Of a DNA stretch of 19,798 nt, positions 8,010-15,091 are shown piece after piece. Position numbers and translations under genes: made by a program. How positions within the stretch are numbered: position 1 is the stretch's first letter; every line of letters starts with the position of its first letter. The notes beneath the pieces were generated by a model. That model searched no databases and had not been told where the DNA came from. It saw nothing but the letters and a program-made list of their open reading frames with translations. The DNA lies in NCBI GenBank assembly GCA_031284195.1, contig JAITAI010000066.1, positions 1-19,798 of the forward strand, written 5' to 3'. Origin of the DNA: Treponema sp. (GTDB lineage: Bacteria; Spirochaetota; Spirochaetia; Treponematales; Breznakiellaceae).

Positions 8010-8806
8010 ATCACCGCCCTGCTTATATCCATGGCATCGGCAATATCTTCGTAGAAATACCCCATTAGCCGGTTCCTGAGAGACAAAAACTCATTGCTTC
8101 CCAAAACCTGGGAACGGACCCGTTTTATCCCAAAATCTACGGGTATCTCCTCCCGGATCTGCCGGGGCTGCATAAAGACAATCCGATTGGAGAGGAAGAT
8201 CGCCTCGTCCACATCGTGGGTGATAAATACCACGGTCCTTTTTTTGTGTTCCCCGGCGCAGATCTGCAAAAGCATATCCTGCAGGAGCATCCGGTTCTTG
8301 GTATCGATGGCGCCGAAAGGTTCATCCATGAGCAGGATGTCCGGGTCCATTGCCAGCGCCCGGGCGATAGCAACCCGCTGCTGCATACCTCCGGAGAGCT
8401 GGTGGGGGTACTTGTTTTCAAACCCTTCCAATCCCACTTTGGCCAGATATTCCCGAGAAATATCATCGATTTCCTTCGATGAGAGATGTCCCTTGGTCTG
8501 TTTAACCCCAAAGGACACGTTTTTCTTTGCTGTCAGCCAGGAAAACAGGGAATAATGCTGGAATACAACGCACCGGTCCTTTCCGGGTCCTTTTACCTCT
8601 TCGCTGCCAATGAGTACCCTGCCCAGAGAAGGAAAATTCAAACCCTCAAGGAGGGTGATCAGGGTGCTTTTTCCACAGCCCGATGGACCGATAACGCAGA
8701 CGAATTCCCCTTCTCCGATGGAAAGATTAATATCTTCAAGTACATAGGAATTACCGCTGTTTTGATTATATGCGAATGATACGTTTTCTATTTTTATGTT
8801 ACCCAT
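8006..8806 (-). CDS. ABC transporter ATPase, NitT/TauT family (importer 1)
   Basis: 266 residues, the cytoplasmic ATP-hydrolysing subunit of SsuB/TauB type. Walker A GPSGCGKST is at 40-48, the Q-loop FQHYSLFSW at 82-90, the signature LSGGMQQR at 137-144, Walker B ILLMDEP at 157-163, and the switch histidine H197 is in FITHDVDEA. It follows the nifK-like gene after 91 bases and overlaps the permease start by four. GAGGGG lies about nine bases before ATG 8806; a second ATG four bases further upstream is out of frame. Transport genes placed directly after nifDK-like genes suggest uptake of the enzyme's substrate or of something the enzyme needs. Confidence 0.95.
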   Translation of the reverse strand: MGNIKIENVSFAYNQNSGNSYVLEDINLSIGEGEFVCVIGPSGCGKSTLITLLEGLNFPSLGRVLIGSEEVKGPGKDRCVVFQHYSLFSWLTAKKNVSFGVKQTKGHLSSKEIDDISREYLAKVGLEGFENKYPHQLSGGMQQRVAIARALAMDPDILLMDEPFGAIDTKNRMLLQDMLLQICAGEHKKRTVVFITHDVDEAIFLSNRIVFMQPRQIREEIPVDFGIKRVRSQVLGSNEFLSLRNRLMGYFYEDIADAMDISRAVI

Positions 8807-8897
8807 ACATTAGAACCCCTCTTGCTATTTATGTTACCTTCACCTGTTTTGTTATTGAAAATCCCAGATATAATACCCCGGGACTTAGTTTGGAACT

Positions 8898-10259
8898 TCA
8901 TTCTGTCTCTAGTCGTACCACAATTCCGGATCCCAGTATCTTTTTGGTCATGTCGTTGTAAAGGTCCCTCACCAGGTTCAACGCCCCGTTGAAACTGAAA
9001 TAGGTTTTATTAGCGATGAGATATTCGCCGTAGGGCGCCGATACCGGAACAAAGGGTAGCTGGTTGTTTTTTGCGGTCAACTGATCCCAAGTGGTTCCGA
9101 AAAGACATATCTTGTGGAATTCAAAATTCTCCTTCTTGATTTCCTGATCACAGAGTCCTCCATCGTTGGTAAAGACAATGTCGAAATCGTCCTTCCCTTC
9201 ATACTCCAGAGACCGTAGTTCTTTTGTTATTCCTTCTTGATACTCTGGTTTTACATCATCGATGATAAAGATCTTCTTGGGGATAAAGCCCCAATCGTTT
9301 ACCAGGAACCTCGTTAAAGAAACCGCCTGGGCCGCGCTGGAATTGATGAAAAATCGTTTTGGATTTTGGGTACCTCCAGTGAAGGTCTTGATCCCGTTCT
9401 TGACATAAAAGTAGTACCGCCCCTCTTCCTGTTTAATGTAGTTCTCCGCATGTACCTGATCCAGGCCAGCGTATTCCGTTATGGTCCGGATAAACCGGGT
9501 GGTTTCCGTAGGACCGATGGGGAGACAGGGGTAATGTAAGTAGGGGGTACCGAATTTGGCTTCCAATTTTTTCGCCACATCCAGATCCGTCCAGGGGGCC
9601 AATACCAGATTGAAGGCCGCCTGGGGGATCCTGTTTATTGCCATAATTCCCTTGCCTCGTCCGTAGATGATGTTGGGTTCGAGTCCTAGGGTGAAGAGGA
9701 GTTTCTCCAGTTCCTCTAGGGTTGGTATCCAGAGAGAATCGTAGTAGGGAACAATACCCCAGACATTAACCTGTTTGTCCCGTATCATGTCCGGGGGTTT
9801 TAGGTACTGATCGATGATTGCATGGAGGATCTGGCTGTGTCCCCAGAGGTTGTTTCCCTTAAAGCCAGGCAGGGTGGCGTACAGGACAGGAATGGGGCTC
9901 TGCTTGAAATGGCCGGCTACCTCTTCAATATCGTCCCCGACAATTTCCGCGGTACAGCCATCCACCAGGATGAACATATCCGATTTGTAGTATTCCAGGG
10001 ATTTTTCCACTAGCCGATGCAGGCGGTCACTGGCCCCAAAAATCGTATCCTGTTCACAGAAATTGGTACTGGGGATGATCGATTCGGGGTAAGTGATCCC
10101 GCTCAAGCCGCCATTGGTCCTGCCCAAGACTCCGGCGGCGTTCCCCTGGCATCCAGGACCACAGTGCATGATCGGCAAAACTTTCTCAATGGCCAGGGCC
10201 GTATAGATACCCCCCACTGCGCAGGCGACCCGCTGTTGTTCCGAGCAGGATGTAGTCAT
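8898..10259 (-). CDS. Nitrogenase-like component 1, NifK-type subunit
   Basis: 453 residues of the NifK/NifE/NifN oxidoreductase family. Cysteines 13, 37 and 102 stand at the spacing of the P-cluster ligands Cys70, Cys95 and Cys153 of NifK: VACAVGG, MHCGPGC and LVDGCTAEIVGDD. It is shorter than true NifK because the N terminus begins directly before the first ligand. ATG 10259 overlaps the stop of the D-type gene by four bases, and GGGAG lies about eight bases before it. It is expected to pair with the D-type protein as a heterotetramer fed electrons by the NifH-like protein. Assignment as K rather than E/N rests on gene order and on the absence of any other D/K pair here. It is not a nitrogen-fixing NifK; it resembles the group IV nitrogenase-like proteins. 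Confidence 0.88.
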   Translation of the reverse strand: MTTSCSEQQRVACAVGGIYTALAIEKVLPIMHCGPGCQGNAAGVLGRTNGGLSGITYPESIIPSTNFCEQDTIFGASDRLHRLVEKSLEYYKSDMFILVDGCTAEIVGDDIEEVAGHFKQSPIPVLYATLPGFKGNNLWGHSQILHAIIDQYLKPPDMIRDKQVNVWGIVPYYDSLWIPTLEELEKLLFTLGLEPNIIYGRGKGIMAINRIPQAAFNLVLAPWTDLDVAKKLEAKFGTPYLHYPCLPIGPTETTRFIRTITEYAGLDQVHAENYIKQEEGRYYFYVKNGIKTFTGGTQNPKRFFINSSAAQAVSLTRFLVNDWGFIPKKIFIIDDVKPEYQEGITKELRSLEYEGKDDFDIVFTNDGGLCDQEIKKENFEFHKICLFGTTWDQLTAKNNQLPFVPVSAPYGEYLIANKTYFSFNGALNLVRDLYNDMTKKILGSGIVVRLETE

Positions 10260-11734
10260 GATGCTGACTCCCGATAGAAGTTAAAGGGTTTCAGGTTTTC
10301 ATAGGTATCCGTAAAGGGCGATTCGTATCGATCCCCTATTTTTTTGAGAAAGTTGGTGTTGGTCATGAGTTCTACCAGGGAGTTTCCCAACATGGTTAGT
10401 CCTCGGTACCCTATCAGAATAAGACCGATTTCAATATCCAGCGCGGGAATTCCTTGGGCAGCGGTGAAAGGGGTTGCATCGTGGCCCCGGGAAATAACAA
10501 AATCGGGTTTGTATTTCTTGATGATCAGATTCGTTTCTACCTGCTGGGCGTCATTTACGCTGGCGGATACATTCAGCTTGAGTTCGATCACATCTGTTGC
10601 GGCAGCCACCTTTTCTTCCTGATTCATGTTGTCCAGCCTCGGGTCGTAGTGATAGGCAATGGCATGGAGGACCTCCACCTCCAATTCCCGAAGGAGCCGG
10701 GTATACTCAAAGGCAAAACTGCTTCCCATGGCAATGAGGCCCCGTTTGCCCTTCAATACCAAACGGATATGCTCAAGCTGTTCTCGGTATTTTTCCTTTT
10801 CCTCTTCAATGACCTCTTTTGCGGCTTCCTCTTTTCCGATATACCGGGCAACATCAAGAAAGAATCGCTCAAACCCAAAGCCGCCATAGGGCAGATGGGA
10901 CTGAAAGTACCGTACCCCACATTCCTGTTCCAGGACCGAGCAGAGGTAGCTTGACTGGGAACCACACTGTCCCCAGGATGCGACAGAGGAAGCGGCCCGC
11001 ACAAAGTCCTCTACTGTGGCGGTAGCTGTGAGACAGATAATATCCAGGCCGATACGCTTGAACAGAGGGGCAACGTACTGTACGCCCAGATTATTGAACC
11101 CTACATAGTTAATGGTGTTGTTCTTTTTGTCCATCTTCTTTATTCTGGCCTTGGATACTGCATGGCAGTAAGCGTCAAAGCCACTGGCCCAGATCTTACT
11201 GCGGAGCCCCTCGGCAGTAGCGACCTCTACAGGGATCCCCAGTTCTTCACTCATGTCTACTGCTATGCTCTGCACATCCTCCCCGATAACTGCGGAGACA
11301 CAACTGGTGGCGATGTATATTTCCCGGGGATGGTGCCGATGGTATGCGGCCCGGATACTTTTCCGCAATTTATCCACCGCGCCAAAGATCGTATCCGATT
11401 CGGTTAAAGCAGTGGATACCACCCGGGCGTGTTCCAGAGGCTTTTTCCCTGGAATAAAGGGTAGTTTATTTTTCGCGATAGTAAAGCATATCTGTGCCCC
11501 TGCACAGCCGATAGGCCCATGATCCACTACCAGGGTATCGTCTAGTCCTGCCAACTGATTGATCGCATGGGTATGGGCGCAGGAACTAACCGTTTGAAAA
11601 TCCCGGCTTTTATTTTGCAAACACCCTTGGCAACCCAAAGTCGCCATCTCCAAGAGGGAACCATCATATCCGGTTATGGAACCAAGCCGTTGCTCCCTAC
11701 TAGAAACCTCTGTGGCCTTTAAATTTAATCCCAT
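10256..11734 (-). CDS. Nitrogenase-like component 1, NifD-type subunit
   Basis: 492 residues from ATG 11734, which has AAGGAG six bases upstream; the frame runs 22 codons further but without a ribosome binding site. Cysteines 52, 77 and 145 (SSCAHTHAI, DHGPIGCAG, ATSCVSAVIGED) match the spacing of the NifD P-cluster ligands Cys62, Cys88 and Cys154. Cysteine 257 in GQCGSQSSYLC aligns without a gap with the Cys275 segment HCYRSMNYIS, the residue that holds the FeMo cofactor's terminal iron. The region of His442 reads IEIGLILIGYRGLTMLG and has no evident histidine. Extra cysteines at 35 and 38 precede the first ligand. It is probably the catalytic subunit of a nitrogenase-like reductase other than nitrogenase. 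A decayed fragment of the same gene lies at 2768-2892. Confidence 0.9.
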   Translation of the reverse strand: MGLNLKATEVSSREQRLGSITGYDGSLLEMATLGCQGCLQNKSRDFQTVSSCAHTHAINQLAGLDDTLVVDHGPIGCAGAQICFTIAKNKLPFIPGKKPLEHARVVSTALTESDTIFGAVDKLRKSIRAAYHRHHPREIYIATSCVSAVIGEDVQSIAVDMSEELGIPVEVATAEGLRSKIWASGFDAYCHAVSKARIKKMDKKNNTINYVGFNNLGVQYVAPLFKRIGLDIICLTATATVEDFVRAASSVASWGQCGSQSSYLCSVLEQECGVRYFQSHLPYGGFGFERFFLDVARYIGKEEAAKEVIEEEKEKYREQLEHIRLVLKGKRGLIAMGSSFAFEYTRLLRELEVEVLHAIAYHYDPRLDNMNQEEKVAAATDVIELKLNVSASVNDAQQVETNLIIKKYKPDFVISRGHDATPFTAAQGIPALDIEIGLILIGYRGLTMLGNSLVELMTNTNFLKKIGDRYESPFTDTYENLKPFNFYRESAS

Positions 11735-11767
11735 GATAAACTCCTTGTAAATCGATTCTTGAAATAG

Positions 11768-11793
11768 CCAGCCGGGGTTTTGACCCCAGCCGG
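11768..11793 (-). terminator. Strong stem-loop between binding protein and nifD-like gene
   Basis: Ten-base arms with two G-U pairs and a six-base loop, starting 18 bases after the binding-protein stop. On the RNA strand the stem is followed by CUAUUUC rather than a full U run. It is best read as a partial terminator or a 3'-end stabiliser that lets the binding protein be made in excess over the downstream enzyme. Confidence 0.6.
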
Positions 11794-11810
11794 AGGTCAT
11801 ACGCTAGTCC

Positions 11811-12935
11811 TTATGAATCAAAGTACCGGCTGTTATTTTTTTGAAATAACTCATAGGCTTTTTGGTACACAATGTCATTAGGATACCGATCAAGCAAGTC
11901 CTCAATCGCTTCCTGATAAATAGAAAGATCTACATGTTCCTTGAGGTTTACCCCTTCGGCCATTTGGTAGTTTCCCAGGGCGATGTTGACTCGATTGAGT
12001 TCTTCGATTTTATTAAAAAGCGGATCCGGGCTGACAGGATTTTTGAAGTTTACCAGGCCGCCGCCGTCGAAATTCTTTTCACTGGCAATATAGCGGACCA
12101 CGTATTGTTCCCGCTGTTCGGTATATTCAACTACCGCATCAATGATTTTTTTGGTATCCGCTTTATAATCATGTTCCGCCCGTAATTGGGCTCTAAGGAG
12201 GGCCACATAGGCGGCCCGATTTTCCCGGACTCCGTTTAAGTCGGCGGTGAGCCGGCAGCAGAGATAGTAAGGGAGGTATTCCGCCAGGTCAAAGGCTTCC
12301 TTGAGCCCCGACTCTTCCGCCAACCATACCCGCTCGGTAGTGAGGAATCCCCCGTCCACCGTACCCTTCCGGATTGCCTCAAGGAGAACGTTGTTATCAT
12401 CAAAGGGAAGCCAGTTCACATCCTCTTGCTTCCAGTCGGGGTATACACTACGGATATACTCCTGGAGGAGATATATATTGGCAGTGGCCGGATCAGCTCC
12501 AATGGTTTTACCCTGCCAGTTTCTAAAATCCTTAAAGTCCACATTAAAATTGTTCTTGCTTACCACCAGGGAAGAACCTTCCACGGCAACCCCTCCGATG
12601 ATCACATCGTTACTTCCCTTAGCAATGGACGACAAGGCGTTAGCGGAGAAGGGGAACACATCGATCTTCCGGGTCTGTACCGCTGCTAAACCGGACCGGA
12701 CGCTGTCCACGGGGACAAACTCCACCTTCACCCCCTCCTCTTGGTAGTAACCCAACTGTTCTGCAGTCACCACCAGGGCAGGCCGGACCGCGTCCTGCAC
12801 AATAAGCCCTATCTTGAGGGAGGGCAGCGTGGCTCCGGTTTGTTCCTTCGATTTATCACACCCGGTCATAAGGGATAGCGATAAAAGCGCCGTGATAATG
12901 ACCGGCAACCATATTTCTTGTTTTCGGGTTTTCAT
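11811..12935 (-). CDS. ABC transporter substrate-binding lipoprotein, NitT/TauT (SsuA-like) family (importer 1)
   Basis: 374 residues. The N-terminal signal peptide ends in a lipobox, LMTGC, with the lipidated cysteine at residue 26, so the protein is anchored to the membrane facing the periplasm. The body follows the SsuA/THI5-like fold pattern: LKIGLIVQDAVRPALVVTAE, LGYYQEEGVKVEF, then WQGKTIGADPATANIYLL. An unusual cysteine pair, C226-C227 in PYYLCCRLT, recurs at the same place in the other binding protein (16184-17206). ATG 12935 has AGGAGG seven bases upstream. It is the first gene of the unit carrying the D- and K-type subunits, separated from them by a stem-loop. It is the likely partner of the permease and ATPase at 7095-8806, though they are some 2 kb downstream. 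Confidence 0.92.
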   Translation of the reverse strand: MKTRKQEIWLPVIITALLSLSLMTGCDKSKEQTGATLPSLKIGLIVQDAVRPALVVTAEQLGYYQEEGVKVEFVPVDSVRSGLAAVQTRKIDVFPFSANALSSIAKGSNDVIIGGVAVEGSSLVVSKNNFNVDFKDFRNWQGKTIGADPATANIYLLQEYIRSVYPDWKQEDVNWLPFDDNNVLLEAIRKGTVDGGFLTTERVWLAEESGLKEAFDLAEYLPYYLCCRLTADLNGVRENRAAYVALLRAQLRAEHDYKADTKKIIDAVVEYTEQREQYVVRYIASEKNFDGGGLVNFKNPVSPDPLFNKIEELNRVNIALGNYQMAEGVNLKEHVDLSIYQEAIEDLLDRYPNDIVYQKAYELFQKNNSRYFDS

Positions 12936-12960
12936 TCATAAACCTCCTAAAAATTTTTTG

Positions 12961-13020
12961 TAACTATTCATCTGTAACGGTGATTAGGGCATAGCCTTTT
13001 GGCAGACTGTCGAATAGTTA
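12961..13020 (-). promoter_or_regulatory. Long stem-loop in the leader of the binding protein/nifDK-like unit
   Basis: The arms TAACTATTC (12961-12969) and GAATAGTTA (13012-13020) are perfectly complementary and enclose 42 bases. An inner pair TCTG/CAGA can extend the stem. Inside, GGC-ATA-GCC and GCC-TTTT-GGC are alternative, mutually exclusive small hairpins. The structure ends about 15 bases before the ribosome binding site of the binding-protein gene and starts 25 bases after the 11-codon ORF. It does not match a riboswitch class that I recognise. Confidence 0.5.
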
Positions 13021-13045
13021 TATACATTGTACCTATTATCCCGAT

Positions 13046-13081
13046 TCACCTTTCGTAGCTTTTACAGAAATGGCTCTTCAT
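13046..13081 (-). CDS. Possible 11-residue leader peptide
   Basis: ATG 13081 is preceded by AAGGAGGAG at good spacing, one of the best ribosome binding sites in the window. It encodes MKSHFCKSYER and then TGA. It lies about 40 bases after the predicted transcription start (promoter 13129-13157) and before the stem-loop at 12961-13020, upstream of the binding protein/nifDK-like unit. The position and strong start suggest a translated leader peptide that senses a charged tRNA or ribosome state. There is a single cysteine codon and no codon run, so classical amino-acid attenuation is not obvious. It is too short for homology evidence. Confidence 0.45.
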   Translation of the reverse strand: MKSHFCKSYER

Positions 13082-13128
13082 TTTCTCCTCCTTATATTCC
13101 TATTTCTGTCCTGGTTTATTCATTCCTT

Positions 13129-13157
13129 ATTTTATCCAAATAACATATTAAATACAA
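13129..13157 (-). promoter_or_regulatory. Predicted sigma-70 promoter of the binding protein/nifDK-like unit
   Basis: On the minus strand TTGTAT (13152-13157) and TAAAAT (13129-13134) are separated by 17 bases. The -35 box sits at the centre of the perfect inverted repeat 13139-13174, so a protein bound there would block or control polymerase binding. Transcription would start near 13121, leaving a leader of about 185 bases. Confidence 0.55.
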
Positions 13158-13174
13158 GTATTTAATATGTTATT
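13139..13174. promoter_or_regulatory. Perfect 17-base inverted repeat, probable operator
   Basis: The arms AATAACATATTAAATAC and their exact complement are separated by two bases (AA). The element is AT-rich and overlaps the -35 box of the predicted promoter. Similar half-sites (TTTAATAT or TAATATGTT) occur at the nifH-like and importer 2 promoters, which argues for a shared DNA-binding regulator rather than a terminator. Confidence 0.6.
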
Positions 13175-13272
13175 AAGACAATAAAAATACTAATAAAATA
13201 CCGAAAAAATATCAATAGAAACATTTATATAAAGATCACCTTTAGAACCGGATCGGCCTTTCTTTGATATAA

Positions 13273-13285
13273 GCGCCTGTGGCGC
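13273..13285 (-). terminator. Small GC stem-loop after the nifH-like gene
   Basis: GCGCC and GGCGC with a three-base loop lie seven bases after the stop codon of the nifH-like gene. They are followed on the RNA strand by UUAUAUC, a weak U tract. This could be a modest terminator that separates the nifH-like gene from the next unit. Confidence 0.4.
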
Positions 13286-13291
13286 AGAAAT

Positions 13292-14167
13292 CTAAATCGC
13301 GGCACCCTGGGAGGTAACTTTTCCCTGTTCAAGGGCCAGTAAATAATCTCCCCACCTTCCAGCCCATTCCCGTAGCTCGGTAATCTCCAGCGGGGTAGGG
13401 GCCTTGGATTCGGTGTGCGCCGCTATCTTTGCCGCCAGGGATCGGTAGACCTCTGCCTGGGCAGATTGAGGCGCTGCTTCAATGGTGGTCTTACCCTGAA
13501 GTTCGCTCTGGGTTACGGTGATTGATCGGGGAATATACTCCATTACCTGGGTATGGGTTTTCGCCACAAAATCGTCGATAATATCCTTGGCATAGGGGGC
13601 CCCCATGGAATTAGCGATGACTCCCCCTAACAGGGCGCCTCCAGAGTTAGAATACTTACGGATCCCCTTGAAGAGGTTATTTGATGCATAGATGGACATA
13701 AAATCCGAAGAAGATACGGTAAAAACATGCTCCGCGATCCCTTCCCGGATGGGAACGGCAAAGCCACCGCAAACCACGTCTCCCAAGACATCATAGATGA
13801 CCACGTCCAACTCAAGCTCTTCAAAGATCTTTTGCTGCTTAAAGAGTTCCACTGCGGTGATGATCCCGCGTCCGGCGCATCCCACCCCTGGGGCGGGTCC
13901 TCCGGCTTCTACGCAGTAAATTCCGTTGAATCCCGGGAAAATCACCTCCTGGGCCCTGACTGCTGACTTTTCCCGGAGGGTATCAAGAACCGTGGGGATG
14001 TACTTTCCGTTCCGCAGGGTATTGGTCGAATCGCTTTTGGGATCACAGCCAAACTGCATAACCTTTAAGCCCATTTCAGAGAGCGCTGCACTCAGATTAG
14101 AGGTAGTGGTTGATTTTCCGATCCCCCCTTTTCCATAAATCGCAATTTGCTTAATCGCCTTTGCCAA
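13292..14167 (-). CDS. Nitrogenase-like reductase component, NifH-type iron protein
   Basis: 291 residues. It is a homodimeric [4Fe-4S] ATPase that donates electrons to the D/K component. The P-loop GKGGIGKST is at 12-20 and the switch I type segment GCDPKSDST at 40-48. The cluster cysteines are C97 (GVGCAGRG) and C133 (DVVCGGF), and arginine 100 is the residue that is ADP-ribosylated in classical NifH; the numbering is nearly that of true NifH. The start is TTG 14167 with GAGGAG seven bases upstream; no better in-frame ATG is near. It has its own promoter and is set apart from the D and K genes by the binding-protein gene. It resembles the group IV nitrogenase-like H proteins. True NifH for N2 fixation cannot be excluded from this protein alone, but the D/K partners argue against it. 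Confidence 0.93.
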   Translation of the reverse strand: MAKAIKQIAIYGKGGIGKSTTTSNLSAALSEMGLKVMQFGCDPKSDSTNTLRNGKYIPTVLDTLREKSAVRAQEVIFPGFNGIYCVEAGGPAPGVGCAGRGIITAVELFKQQKIFEELELDVVIYDVLGDVVCGGFAVPIREGIAEHVFTVSSSDFMSIYASNNLFKGIRKYSNSGGALLGGVIANSMGAPYAKDIIDDFVAKTHTQVMEYIPRSITVTQSELQGKTTIEAAPQSAQAEVYRSLAAKIAAHTESKAPTPLEITELREWAGRWGDYLLALEQGKVTSQGAAI

Positions 14168-14209
14168 AACTCTGCTCCTCTTTTGTTACCAGTATAGTTA
14201 AAATCTAGA

Positions 14210-14249
14210 GTATAAATATATTAATCATATATATGTAATATGTTTATAC
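14210..14249. promoter_or_regulatory. Inverted repeat at the start of the nifH-like transcript
   Basis: The arms GTATAAATATATTA and TAATATGTTTATAC pair over 14 positions with one G-T pair, spaced by 12 AT bases. It lies immediately downstream of the predicted -10 box, covering the expected transcription start. The core TAATATGTT is shared with the operator at 13139-13174. It is either an operator or an mRNA 5' hairpin. Confidence 0.5.
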
Positions 14250-14251
14250 CC

Positions 14252-14281
14252 ATCTTAGCTAACAATAAAATTAAATGTCAA
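14252..14281 (-). promoter_or_regulatory. Predicted sigma-70 promoter of the nifH-like gene
   Basis: A perfect -35 box TTGACA (14276-14281) is followed after 18 bases by TAAGAT (14252-14257) on the minus strand. Transcription would start near 14245, about 80 bases before the TTG start codon. Confidence 0.6.
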
Positions 14282-14305
14282 GCCGGTTTTATAGAACCCC
14301 CGGAT

Positions 14306-15091
14306 TCATATTTCGTACTCTGGGGGGTACCGGGATATTACCAGATGCAGAGCCTCCAGGATTTTCTTGCGTAAAATGATAAAATCATCACTGTTCCTGT
14401 CCCGGTTCTCTTCGCCCAGTTCCACCTCGAATATTTCGGTGATCTCCCCAGGACGGGGGGTCATAATCACGATGCGGCCGCTTAAGGCAATGGCTTCGTC
14501 CACATCGTGGGTTACCATCACCATGGTGGTCCCGGTCTTCTTCCATATATCCAGCAAGAGGGCCTGAAGCTCTATTCTCTTAAAAGCATCCAGAGCGCCC
14601 AGGGGTTCATCCAATAGTAATACCTTAGGTTCGTTTATCAGGGCCCGGATAATAGCCACCCGTTGGGCCATGCCCCCGGAAATTTCGTGGGGGTAGTTTT
14701 TTTCAAAGCCCCTAAGCCCAATCATGTGGATATAGTCTTTGACAAGATGCTTGTGGGTTTCGTATATTCCCCGGGCTTTGAGACCGGTTGCCACATTTTC
14801 AAAAACCGTAGCCCAGGGAAACAGGGTGGGCTGCTGAAAGATGTAACCCCGTTCATGGCTGGTTTCCCGGATCTCCTGACCGTCGATCAAGATGTGTCCT
14901 GACTGGGGAGGATCCAGTCCCGCGATAAGTCTGAGGAGAGTGGTCTTACCACAGCCTGAAGGCCCCACGATGGATACAAATTCTCCCCTTTTTATGAGGA
15001 GGTTTATATCCTTTAGGGCATAAATGGGATCGCCGTTAGCCCCCTGGTATATCCGGTTGACCCCTTGGATGTGGATCAGGGTTTCACTCAT
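14306..15091 (-). CDS. ABC transporter ATPase, NitT/TauT family (importer 2)
   Basis: 261 residues, SsuB/TauB type. Walker A GPSGCGKT is at 43-50, the Q-loop FQQPTLFPW at 85-93, the signature ISGGMAQR at 137-144, Walker B LLLDEP at 158-163, and the switch histidine is in VTHDVDEAI. It is paralogous to the ATPase at 8006-8806. Its start overlaps the permease stop by four bases (ATGA). The gene ends 138 bases before the nifH-like gene and is the last of a three-gene importer unit. Its position beside the nifH-like gene ties this importer to the same system. Confidence 0.95.
   Translation of the reverse strand: MSETLIHIQGVNRIYQGANGDPIYALKDINLLIKRGEFVSIVGPSGCGKTTLLRLIAGLDPPQSGHILIDGQEIRETSHERGYIFQQPTLFPWATVFENVATGLKARGIYETHKHLVKDYIHMIGLRGFEKNYPHEISGGMAQRVAIIRALINEPKVLLLDEPLGALDAFKRIELQALLLDIWKKTGTTMVMVTHDVDEAIALSGRIVIMTPRPGEITEIFEVELGEENRDRNSDDFIILRKKILEALHLVISRYPPEYEI

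Noticed and set aside
8898..14167. Reading the H, D and K genes as true nitrogenase nifHDK
   Set aside because: D lacks an evident His442, both D and K are short, H is separated from them, and no nifE, nifN or nifB is present. Group IV nitrogenase-like fits better.
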